In this document: piece after piece, positions 9,267 to 19,391 of the stretch
How positions within the stretch are numbered: the stretch's first letter is position 1
Layout: every line of letters begins with the position of its first letter
Source of the DNA: Seminavis robusta
Lineage: Eukaryota > Bacillariophyta > Bacillariophyceae > Naviculales > Naviculaceae
NCBI GenBank assembly: GCA_903772945.1
Contig: CAICTM010000043.1
Span: forward strand, 91,380 to 155,379
Direction: 5' to 3'
Length of the DNA stretch: 64,000 bases
Made by a program: the position numbers and the translations under genes
The notes under the pieces: generated by a model
Database searches by the model: none
Told to the model about the DNA's origin: nothing
The model's input: the letters and a program-made list of their open reading frames with translations, nothing else

Positions 9267-12204
9267 TCATAAAAAATACGGTGGGTCCAGATTCTCAGTT
9301 GGTTCATCAACGAAAAGCCCCATGTCGATACTGTCAGTGCCCCTTGCAACACAGGATTGATCCAACTTGTTGTCGGCGTCTTCGATGAAGCACTCATCGA
9401 GGGCTACAACTTCTTGAGAGTCATGAAAAGAAGAAACAAGCTCAGAAGAAGGCGAGTCTTGCCTCTCCAGATGTGCCTTGTAGTCGCATTTGTGATGAGA
9501 ATTGCGACGATCAGATTCCCGTTCCAAAGTCGCGAGTCTGACATCGACTGTGGTGGCGTCCATGTCATCAGAGCTGCGAAGGCCAGATTCGGTCCCATGC
9601 TGCCTTGTTTCTGGAACGAAATCAGGCTCCTGACTGTCACTCCACTCGTCTTCACTGAGTCTGGGGATACGCTCGCTGATTTTTTCCAGTTGTTCGCGGT
9701 GCTGTGTCACTCGACTTGGTCGGGGGCCAAATGCTTTGATCTCATCGTGTGCCAAGGCGGCAGACGGGTCCAATGCAAGCAACGGATCATCGTGCGGCTG
9801 TTCCGTGGGATCTGTGACTGAGGGCTGCACGTAAGAAGATATTGTCGTAGCCCTCTCGCCAACAGATCGATAGACCTTCTTCCAAAAGCTGGATCTTCGG
9901 CTCTTGCTCAGCTTAGGGCGTACATAAACTAAAAAGTTTGTGAATCCTTGAAGGGGTGCCACAAAAGCCACAGTCATTGTAAGCCCGAGTGGTCCATCAA
10001 CATCAATGCTGGCGAGGTACACGCTGAACATTAGCGGCCAGGTCACGTAGAATGCCAAGACATAGAAGAGGCACTGCCAGAACACTTTTTTCTCGAGAGA
10101 GTCCACCTTCCCTATCCCAAGGCTCCACTTCCTGGATGCTGCAGCTCGTTGCCTCACTTTCCAGTACACAACCAGCATGGAGATCGTGATGGCAATGATG
10201 CTGAGGCCCAGTGGAATCACAAAAAATACGAGCACTGAAGGGAGGTGTGAACACGATAAGAAAACGCAGTTAAATGGCGAAAGCAGATTTGGCACACATT
10301 TTTCGCGGCAGAAATGAATGAATCACAAACTTACCAGCCCACATTTCACCCTCGGGAGGGGGGAGCAAATGGCATCCGTATTCAATCCAATGGTAGCTGG
10401 GGATAGCCCCTAAAGCAAGACCTAGTCCAATAGTGATGGGGACGGCATGCATGTAAAGCTTGATCTTTTTCAGCTGAAACTCTCTCCAACCAAAGGCTAT
10501 GACCAACATATAGTACAAAGCAAGGGATGCATTGTAGAATACCGAGGTGAAGCCAAGTTGGATTGTGAATGCCTGGGCTGTACAGGTTGCTTCAGTGCCC
10601 ATTGCACCTTCGACATGACCTGCTTCTTCCTTGGGTATGGGCAAGGTTGCAAAGCACCATGCAATGGCAGTCACACAGTCAAAGATGGCCATGCCTACAA
10701 GAAGCTGATGATACGTCGTTGTCCTCGCTTTTGGATCTGACAGTGTGTCGTACAAGATGAACGAAGCACCCAAGAAAGAGAGAATAGCTGCAACTCGAGA
10801 AAGCCAGATCAGCGCCCTCTTTTCGGCTGTAGTCGTAGCACCCAAGTAAACTTCCCCAAGCGTCAAGGCATCTTCTAGTGAACAGAATTGCTCGGGGCAC
10901 AATCGGGCTAGATAAATGTCATCGTAGCACCCTTGCATGGATAGAGGGTCGCTCCAGGTGTCGTTCCAGAACTGAAAGATTTTATCACAATCCAGCGCTG
11001 TTTCAGTAGAAATGTTCAAATCAGACAGTACCGTAGAGGTGAAGTTCTCGGGAAGAGAAACGTTGGAGGCGCATACGGTACCATGGCGGCAAAAGTCTAC
11101 TGGTGGGTCTTCAGCACACCAGTAACAGGAGTGATAAGCTTGTCGAGCCCGGTTGCATGTGGTTGTGTTTTCAGGGATGAGTATCCTTCCAGTATGCAGA
11201 GAAACGTTGAGGACATCGTCTGGAAATGAAATGTCGTAGAATGACCAATATATGTCAAAACAAGCCTTTTCGATATCTGCTAAATGATCCTCTGCAGCTA
11301 GATCTACGACAGATGCGGTGGGGGCTTCACAGGTGGCTGGGTTCTCCTCGCTGAAGCATAGCTGCTCTGCGCACCACGAACATTGTGAATATGCTTGCCT
11401 CGCTTGGTTACAGAACGAAGAGTTTTTTTGAACTGCCCTGAGATAATCAAGATGAACGGAGACGTTTAGAACATGTTCAATCGGTGCTTCGTTGAAGGCT
11501 TGATAACGTAGCTCGTCGCAGATGGCGAAGGAGTCAAGGGTCTCGTTGAAAGGACCTGAAAAGTCTGCAGGATTGCAAGAATTAGGGTTGAGATCCTCGT
11601 CAAAACACGTCCCGTCACAATAGCCCGGGCAGAGATGCTTCACTGCAATCTGACGCTCACAGAGGTCGATTGTATTCGGGATATCAAAAGGGTAGATACC
11701 GTCGTATGCCCACTCCAGTTCCGCACAAGTAGCATCAATATCTTCGTCTGTCTGAAACCGAGCGTACACCTCGCTCTCGTTGTTCTCAATCACTTCTTCT
11801 CGTGTTGGCAAACCGCCACCACAAAGCGAGCTTCCAGCTGTGTTTTCGCAGTCATGCTTGAAATCGCGTTCGGGGTGGCAAAAGAAGCATTGGCTGTAGG
11901 CAATCTGCACTTGACTGCACAGCTCACTGGATGCGTCGATGCCGTTCAAGTAGTCGGCGTGTAATGAGGTATCTTTTGCAACTGTTTCACTCGGAAAGAT
12001 CTCCGACTGAAGCCCGTAGCAAACTTCTTCCAAACTAAATGTCACGTCAGCGGGGCTGCGCCTAGGAGCATCACAGGAGAGTGGAGCCGAGTCGAAGCAT
12101 CCTTCCTTGATCCGCTGTCCTGCTGCCATTCCAATGCTCGTGTACAAAAGAAGGAGCCCAGAGAGAGCGAGTGCTCTCGGGAAGCGTCCTCTCTGGTGGA
12201 ACAT
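9267..12204 (-). CDS. seven-TM receptor (GPCR-like) with Cys-rich modular ectodomain
   Basis: Two exons, complement(join(9267..10234,10335..12204)), give 945 residues. The 100-bp intron has a GTAAGT donor, a TTCAG acceptor and matching phase. A signal peptide (about residues 8-28) is followed by some 450 extracellular residues with many N-x-S/T sites. Cys-rich modules repeat there, three or four ending in CxxAxxAYxxCxxC (for example QARQAYSQC, RARQAYHSC). Seven hydrophobic helices follow: four before the intron, the last three after it. The topology resembles Dictyostelium cAMP-receptor-like or family-2-like GPCRs; no motif fixes the ligand. The C-terminal tail of about 230 residues is charged and Ser-rich, as expected for a cytosolic regulatory tail. 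The Met start is immediately before the signal peptide. A TACCGGTA palindrome sits about 40 bp upstream of the ATG. Confidence 0.85.
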
Positions 12205-12926
12205 GAAGGCCAGTGTTTGTCGGCTCGGTTGTTGTTTTACCGTATGTACCGGTATGTGGCTGGTGTCCTGAGCTGTGTCCTGAATCGAATCCTCCCTTTG
12301 CTGTCTGCTTTCGGCACTTCTTGTGTTTAGTGTTGAGTGTTGACCCGCTCCTCAATTTTCACAAGACTTAATTAAGACTGCTCGACACTCGACATGCGGC
12401 TTCATGAAAGAGCAGTTTATTAAATAAATCGCCAGAGTGAAGGAGTGAACTGGAGTTTAAAGAACTGATGGACTGAAGGAGTCAGCGAGGAACCATTCAT
12501 AATTCTTTCAGGGTAGGCTTCCTGAGTAGAATGTCCCGCAATTCAACCAAGCGCCAAGCACACTTCATGAGCTCCGAGCACGTAGTCTAGTGTCTATGCT
12601 TCTAGCCGCGTTAATTAACAATATATGCGTTAATTAACGCACCGTTTTGGTCAGCTCGCCAATAGTAATATAATGCTCTGAATAGTAAGGTAACGTGCTC
12701 GCTTTATAGAGCATAGTTAACTTACATGTTGGTCTGTTAATTGACGCTTGAGAGAGCCAAGTTTGATGGGAATGGAAGCTGGCAGGAGCGCTGTATGTTC
12801 CGATTTCTGCGAAAAATCGTGGACCACAACTTTTTCTTTTCGGAAGAAGAGAAACATGACAATGAGGAAAAGAGCGGCAAATGAGCCACCGACGTGCCCT
12901 CACAACAGTGTTGAGAGCCTTCCAAC
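12205..12926. other. intergenic with TTAATTAA motifs
   Basis: About 720 bp between the receptor gene and the piggyBac transposase, divergently arranged. It contains CTTAATTAAG near 12370, CGCGTTAATTAA at 12607-12618 and the 14-bp palindrome GCGTTAATTAACGC at 12628-12641. These TTAA-rich sites are candidates for the left border of the transposon; no clear terminal inverted repeat could be fixed. Confidence 0.5.
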
Positions 12927-15326
12927 ATGACCGATACTCGCAAGCAAGTGGGTGGTGTGTGCTGGGCCCAAGCAAAGCACGTTAGCCGTGATGCAGGTCG
13001 AATTTTTGGAGCTGCCGCTTCTGAAACTTGGTTGATGGGGCGAGTGCTGGAAGTCCAGTTGAGAAAGAAGACACCGGATGCCAAGCGAGGAACTAACTAC
13101 GTGAGAGCTCTCTACCCTGTCGGGAACCATGCGAAAGAGGCATGGGTCCATCTTGGAAGTCTCAAAGCAACCAATCCAAACGCAAATCCGTCCAGCGTGG
13201 AAGGTCAACAACAACAACAACAACAGCCACCACCACCAACGACCAACACAACCACTACCGACACGACGGAGGACACTACTGCTGCGAACAACAACAAGAA
13301 CGATGAACAAGAAGAGGAAGTCGCAACAGCATCTACCGGTGCTGATGAATCAGTCCCCACAGTTGAGACTGTAAATGATGATGAAGATTCGGAACAACAA
13401 GATTCGGAACAACAAGATCATATTCCTTCCCCAACCGGACGCACTCCGGTTTCAAGCAACCATGGCTACGACTGGTTCACCGACAAGCCCACTGATGTTG
13501 ATACGAACGGGCCTACTCCAATGAAGACGTGGAAGTTCACTTGCCAGTACACTGGGTGCGAGTTTTCTCCTGGTTGCGATGAAATACTTATGTCCCAAAA
13601 CAAGAAGGCCAAATTCTCTCCCTACGACTTCTTCATGGCCACCTTTCCTCGAAGCCAGCTCAAGTTCATGGTTGAAGAGACCAACAAGAAGCTTCGTAAG
13701 AATGATTCCAAGCTTACCAACATCGGCGAAGTCTTGAAGCGGTTGGGCATTAATCTTTTGATCACCCTTTTCGAATTTGGCAGCCGGCAAAGTCTTTGGC
13801 AAGAGAAGACAGGTCGCAAGTACATCCCTGCTCCCAACTTTGGAAAGACTGGAATGAGTAAGAACAGGTTTGAAGAGCTCACTCGCTTTATGGTTTGGAG
13901 TCATCAACCTGAAGAACGGCCAGAAGGAATGGGGAACCAGACATACAGATGGATGCTTGTTCAAGGATGGGTTGACCGGTTCAATGAACACAGAGAGCAG
14001 TACTACGAACCGTCCTACATCATCTGTGTTGACGAATCCATGAGCCGCTGGTATGGACTTGGTGGGAGTTGGATCAACCTTGGATTGCCTCACTACATTG
14101 CCCTTGAGCGCAAACCAGAATTCGGTTGTGAAATTCAGAATGCTGCTGATGGTGTGACTTCCATCATGTTGAAGTTGAAACTTGTCAAGGCGGTGGATGC
14201 CGATGAAGACACACGAGAGCACGATGCTCAAAAGGAGGACGACAATAGGTACGTATCACTTGTGTTGTAGCTACTTATTACACTGGCTGTTTGTTACTCA
14301 CACATCTTGCACTCTTAATCCTGCAGGTACGCTCATGGATGCAACGTCCTATATGAATTGGTTAAGCCCTGGGCCAATACCAGCCGGATCGTTGTTGCCG
14401 ACAGCTACTTTGCTTCTGTACAAACTGCCGTCCGTCTCAAGGGCATAGGGCTCCGTTTCATTGGAGTCGTCAAGACTGCTACGAAAGGATTCCCAATGCG
14501 TTATCTCTCCCGCTTTCAGTTGCCAGCTGGAAAGGGTGACCGTCATGGTGTAACTGCAAGGCACGAAGAGTCCGGAACCGATCTACTTGCATTTGTTTGG
14601 TGTGACAGAGATAGGCGCTACTTTATTTCTACATGCAGCTCAATGGCGTCAGGTGCTCCTTGCTTCCGTTGGCGTTGGCGACAAGTTGATTCTGATATCA
14701 ACGCTGAGCCCAAAAGAGTTCATATTACCATTCAACAGCCCAAAGCTTGCGACCAGTACTACAAGGCTTGTGGCAAGATTGATCAACACAACAGGACAAG
14801 GCAACAGGCAGTCATGATGGAGAAAAAGAAGACCAACAGCTGGGATCGCCGTGTCAACATGTCAATCTTTTCCATGTGCGTCGTGGATGCTTATGAGCTC
14901 ATGAGGGGATCTCATGGCGTCGAAGGAATGATGACACCTCGAGACTTCATTGAAGAGCTTGCAGAGCATCTGATTGACAACACATGGGAGCAACGTTCTC
15001 TAAGAAAGAGAGCGGAAAGGGCATCAACAGAGATGTTGGGTATGCCAGTCACCGGTTCGGCGACACTTCCATCCGACTACCATCTTACCGCGCCCATCAC
15101 CACCAAGCGACGCAAGAAGTGCAGCAATGGGAAGCATGCTGCCCAGGGCTTATGTATGATTTGCTCTGCCTCTACCACCAATGTCTGTCGGGCTTGTCAG
15201 TGGAAGCAGCCGGACCCAAAGAAGAAACAGTTCTGGATTTGCAACAAGGTGGAGAACGATTTAGCGTGCATGGGACGCCACATCCTTGAAGAACACCCTG
15301 AGAAGAATGCAAAGAACAAGGATTGA
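12927..15326 (+). CDS. piggyBac-type transposase, two exons
   Basis: join(12927..14248,14327..15326) gives 773 residues. The 78-bp intron (GTACGT...CTGCAG) has matching phase and joins the two halves of the DDE_Tnp_1_7 domain seamlessly. The catalytic triad is visible: D369 in CVDESM, D466 in VADSYF and D593 in KIDQHN. The C-terminus (about 705-770) has the Cys/His-rich finger typical of piggyBac proteins (CSNGKH...CMIC...CRAC...C...C...HxxxxH). The N-terminus is Gln/Thr-rich and acidic. Family members excise and integrate DNA at TTAA sites. All catalytic residues are present and the frame is intact, so the gene may be active or domesticated. Flanking TTAATTAA motifs exist, but paired termini were not resolved. 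Confidence 0.92.
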
Positions 15327-16005
15327 AGCGACAGCGACATGACTGTTAGGAGAGTAAGCCTTGCTCTTGTTTAGGTTGATATGGTAAGTGTCGCCAAAGT
15401 TGCCATTGTGTTCGACTATCCGTTGACTTACATTTCTGTTTCAGTTTTCGAAATTGTGAGTAGAATCTACATGGCAATGGTACTTCAAGTAGCCGTTGCT
15501 ATTAATTAACGCGAGAAATTTGAATTTCATGGATTCTGCCTCGTACAATCCTACTGCGAGTAGTACGTCACTGGTGTTCTCTTGTTATTTGACAAATTCT
15601 CGTGTTATTTAACGATATTTGTCGGAAGGATAGACACTAGGCACTGTCTCGGACTGTATCGGACGGTACAGTAATGCTCCAAGGATCTGCTAAACAGAAC
15701 ACGGGCACTACCACGAGCTGGGGAGCTCCAGCTTTCACGAACTTTAAAAAAAACGATTGCCCATCCCTTACTAGTACCGCTATCCTTCTCAACAGCTCCG
15801 AGCAACTCTTCTTCTCACGCTCCTGCGATCCCGACGTTCACAACAGAAGGCATTATGTGGAGGTACACAGTCAACGCTTCTGTAACAATATATATCTATG
15901 CATGCATTAAGGCTCCTGTACATTACGATCCAGAATCTCAATAGGGACTATCGGTATAGCTAGTAGATCCCCAAACTTTGCAAGAGCGATTGCCGGATGC
16001 AGTTG
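15327..16005. other. intergenic; possible right border of the piggyBac element
   Basis: About 680 bp without a gene. TTAATTAACGCG at 15502-15513 is the reverse complement of CGCGTTAATTAA at 12607-12618, on the other side of the transposase. Nothing else was recognised. Confidence 0.45.
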
Positions 16006-18522
16006 CTAAAAAGAAGTATCAGTACAGTTGCAGCCACATCCACAGAGATATCCAGTGCACTCAAACTCCAACACACAAGGGGCATGGTACCAGCCATATG
16101 GATAGGAACAATTGGGAATCTGCAAGAAACAAACACCAGCAGGAATCTCTCCTGTCAAGCTGACGCTGCCTTGCAGGTACACCTCTGACAAATTGTAAGC
16201 TGATACCAACTCTTCAAGCTCCAAAGGTAACGAGCCAGACATGTGTGTATTGTTTGACAGGAAAAGCTCAAAGAGATCTCTCAGCAGTCCAATCTCCGAT
16301 GGAATTGGTCCAGATAGATCGGGATTGTTTGACAGATCGAGGACTTGTAAATAAGATAGCAAGCCAATCTCAGAAGGAATCATCCCAGTCAAGAGACTGT
16401 CTGTGAGCATGAGTCGTGTTAGGTTCTGCAACAAGCCAACCCCCCTTGGAATTGTGCCTGTATGAAAGGCTCCACCAAGAGCAAGAGCTTTCAAACTTGT
16501 CAGCAGGGCCAATTCATGAGGGATAGGGCCCGACAATTCATTTCCCCCCAGATGAAGATATTTTAAACTGCTCAGCAACCCCAAGTCGGTTGGAAGAACT
16601 CCAGTCAACAAGTTTGCTTGCAGATACAGAGCTCCCAGGCTGGTCAACAGAAAAAGCTCTGATGGCAAAGTTCCTGTAAAAGAGCACCCATCGAGGTTCA
16701 ATGTATTGAGACTTGACAGTTCACCAAGCTCTGGTGGGATTGAACTGGTCAGACCTGGGTTGCGACTGAGGTAGATTTGTTTCAACTTCTTCATATTCCT
16801 CCATTCTGTGGGAATAGTTCCCGTGAACATGTTCTGTTCTGCGCCAAGGCTTGTAAGGCTGGTAAGTAAGCCAAGTTCACTGGGGAGATTGCCAGTCAGT
16901 TGGGTGCCTAGGACTGCCAAAAATTGCAAATCTGTCAACATGGCAACCTGTGTTGGAAGTGTCCCCTTGAGCATGTTTGTCATCATCTCAAAGTTTTCAA
17001 GCTTCGTGAGCAATCCAATGGAAGTTGGCAGTGTTCCAGTTAGGAAATTAAAGTTTTGGCCAAGAACCACCAAGTCTTTCAACTGAAACAGTTGTGGTGG
17101 CATGACATCTTCCAAGTTTGTATGAAGTTGGTTGAATGACAGGTCAAAGTATTGCAGTGAAGACAGTAATTCAATCTCGGGAGGGACTCTGACACCAGTT
17201 GCCGGTTGAATGGCTCCAAGAAGAGCAATAGCATTGATTCGTCCATCACCATCACACTGGGTAGGCTGGTATCCTAATTCCTCAGAAAGCTGGTTATGTG
17301 CAAATGAAATGATGAACTCTGGGATTGTCCAAGTCCCATCTTCATTCACATATCCCTCAACGGTAGAGAACCATTGACACTCGGATGTTTCATAATCTAT
17401 CCAAGTGCTTGCAGCTTGGGGGGCCCAGTGTGAACCGTTCATAGCATGATAGAAAGTGGTCATGGCAAGCAGTTGTTCTTTGCGCCAGGTTTCCATTTGG
17501 GAAATATTTGGATAGTTTTCCAGCCATCGTAATGCTTCGCTTTGTGGAGAGGAGAAGTTTCTGAGGCTCTCGAGTGTGTAGTCTGGCAGAATTTCAAAGA
17601 GATCAGCCATAATTGCAGAGGGAGCTGCTGATGGAGTGGCTGTCGGGGTGTTGGTCAGAATGACCGTTGGCGGTAGGCTTTGTTCTTCTTGTTTGGAGGA
17701 TTCTTTGTTTTCACCGTTCTGAACGCCAAAGTAGAGTCCCAAGAGGACAGCTAACATGACAATGACTAACACACCACAGAAAAACGGCCGGTACTGCTGG
17801 AATCCATTCTCGGCTGCCTTATACCGGTACTCTTGTGCATGAGGCAAGGTTTGTGCCGGGTTCTCTTCGTCTTCAACCTCTCTTGCCTCCACCAATCCAT
17901 CATTAAGACTCCTGTTGGTGCTCTGACTTTCATTCGTAGAAGTCGGGCTGTACACCTCGACTGGTTCTTCTACTTGATGTTCCTCGCTTTCACCACGTCC
18001 ACCAAGTGCAAAAGCACCGGGCTGACTTTCTGGCGGAGGGCGTCTTTGTCTTTCCAGAGTTGGCATATGTGTTCGAGTACTAGTATCCACATCCGCATTC
18101 GCTCTTGTGGGAGTTTCCAGTGCTTGCTCTTCCACTTTGGGGGTACCGGTATCCACTCTTGTAGCATTGGCATTGGCATTGGCCGCCGTCCTGGTATTGG
18201 AAATGGTACCGCTAGTACACTGAACAACTCGTCCTTTCTCCAATAGCGTATCCAAGACAGTGTCGTCATCCACATCCACATCCACATCCACTTCTGCGGT
18301 AATTGTTCTCGCATGATGAGTAATTGGGGTAGTACCAGAACCAATAGCAGCGGTATTTGTGCTTTTATCTGGCATTTTCTCGTTTGTTGGTGGTTGGGCT
18401 TGACCGGCACGACTTTGAATAATCTCGAAAAGAGAAGCGTCCATCCCATCATCATCCTCATTGTCACCATTGACCATCTCTGGTTGGCTTATGCTATCGT
18501 CGTGCTCGTGATCAGCCTTCAT
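16006..18522 (-). CDS. LRR single-pass membrane protein
   Basis: One exon, ATG at 18522, 838 residues. The N-terminal 245 residues are acidic, Thr/Ser/Gln-rich and disordered, with a short VDVDVD run. One hydrophobic helix (FFCGVLVIVMLAVLLGLYFGV, about 246-267) follows. A Trp-containing cap (WRKEQLLAMTTFYHAMNGSHW, then CQWFS and a DG) precedes about 14 leucine-rich repeats of the plant-like LxxLxxLxLxxNxLxGxIPxEI type (about 450-790). The end is Cys-rich (CGCGCNC). Plants use such ectodomains in receptor kinases and receptor-like proteins; here there is no kinase, so signalling would need a partner. This is the intact counterpart of the broken gene at the left edge. No orientation-defining signal peptide is seen; N-in, LRR-out is inferred. 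Confidence 0.85.
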   Translation of the reverse strand: MKADHEHDDSISQPEMVNGDNEDDDGMDASLFEIIQSRAGQAQPPTNEKMPDKSTNTAAIGSGTTPITHHARTITAEVDVDVDVDDDTVLDTLLEKGRVVQCTSGTISNTRTAANANANATRVDTGTPKVEEQALETPTRANADVDTSTRTHMPTLERQRRPPPESQPGAFALGGRGESEEHQVEEPVEVYSPTSTNESQSTNRSLNDGLVEAREVEDEENPAQTLPHAQEYRYKAAENGFQQYRPFFCGVLVIVMLAVLLGLYFGVQNGENKESSKQEEQSLPPTVILTNTPTATPSAAPSAIMADLFEILPDYTLESLRNFSSPQSEALRWLENYPNISQMETWRKEQLLAMTTFYHAMNGSHWAPQAASTWIDYETSECQWFSTVEGYVNEDGTWTIPEFIISFAHNQLSEELGYQPTQCDGDGRINAIALLGAIQPATGVRVPPEIELLSSLQYFDLSFNQLHTNLEDVMPPQLFQLKDLVVLGQNFNFLTGTLPTSIGLLTKLENFEMMTNMLKGTLPTQVAMLTDLQFLAVLGTQLTGNLPSELGLLTSLTSLGAEQNMFTGTIPTEWRNMKKLKQIYLSRNPGLTSSIPPELGELSSLNTLNLDGCSFTGTLPSELFLLTSLGALYLQANLLTGVLPTDLGLLSSLKYLHLGGNELSGPIPHELALLTSLKALALGGAFHTGTIPRGVGLLQNLTRLMLTDSLLTGMIPSEIGLLSYLQVLDLSNNPDLSGPIPSEIGLLRDLFELFLSNNTHMSGSLPLELEELVSAYNLSEVYLQGSVSLTGEIPAGVCFLQIPNCSYPYGWYHAPCVLEFECTGYLCGCGCNCTDTSF

Positions 18523-19391
18523 CTCTCCTTACTTTTCGTATCGTCTTTTGCACTACAGTACAATACCAACAAACGACAATAGACCGCCATGGCTCTCGAC
18601 CTAACAAGCTTACACAAAAAGAAGACCTTCCGCTCGAGTGAACATCCCCCACGTCGGCTCCAGCTTCTCTGTTGAACTTGGAAACCGGATGTCCTGCCGA
18701 ATGCCCAAAGATCGTGGGTTGGGTTAAGGTTTGTCAGAGAGTGAGGCGACCTTTCAAAGAAACAACCGGCTCATTCTATTTTAAACTTGCGTGCTAGCTA
18801 GACTACTACTAGTACTGACAAGTCAAGTCAGAATCGGAAGGTAGCCAATGAGTCGCTCCTTGAGTTTCATCGGAGATCTCGACATATCCAGGCAGTCATG
18901 TTTCCATGGTACTAGACTAGTACCAGACACTGGCCCAACCTGAGAGGGGAACTATACGGTACATTTGAAGCCAGGCAGTCTTGCGTGTCAGGTAGGTTTA
19001 GAACTCAGGCACGATGCCGACGAGATTAGACGAACGAACATCTTTAGGCTGACTGATCTCTTCTCTTGAATGAGAGCTCGCTAATTCAAGTGCAGCAGTG
19101 AGCCACACCGAACAGTCATTCGTACAGACTGATTCGATTCTGGCGGCCCCTGGGGTTGACTACTACTCAGTAGGACATAGGCCTCAGTGCAAGGACTCGG
19201 CTTGTTGTTCGCGTGCGTCTCCAATGCAAAAACCATTGTTGTGCAAGGCTTCAACACCTTTCTGCACGGCTATACTGACATCGAGTGTCAAGATAGCCAA
19301 ACTCAATGAGAGGCTCCACCAATGCTTCTTCGGGCAAGTAAGCTTCTTTGGCTGCTCCTCAATTATCCAACCAGTGAAACACATGAAGCCT
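18523..19391. other. intergenic; no gene seen
   Basis: About 870 bp upstream of the LRR gene and downstream of the VPS72 homologue. It contains CTAG-rich short palindromes (for example around 18795-18815 and 18910) but no convincing frame. Confidence 0.5.
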
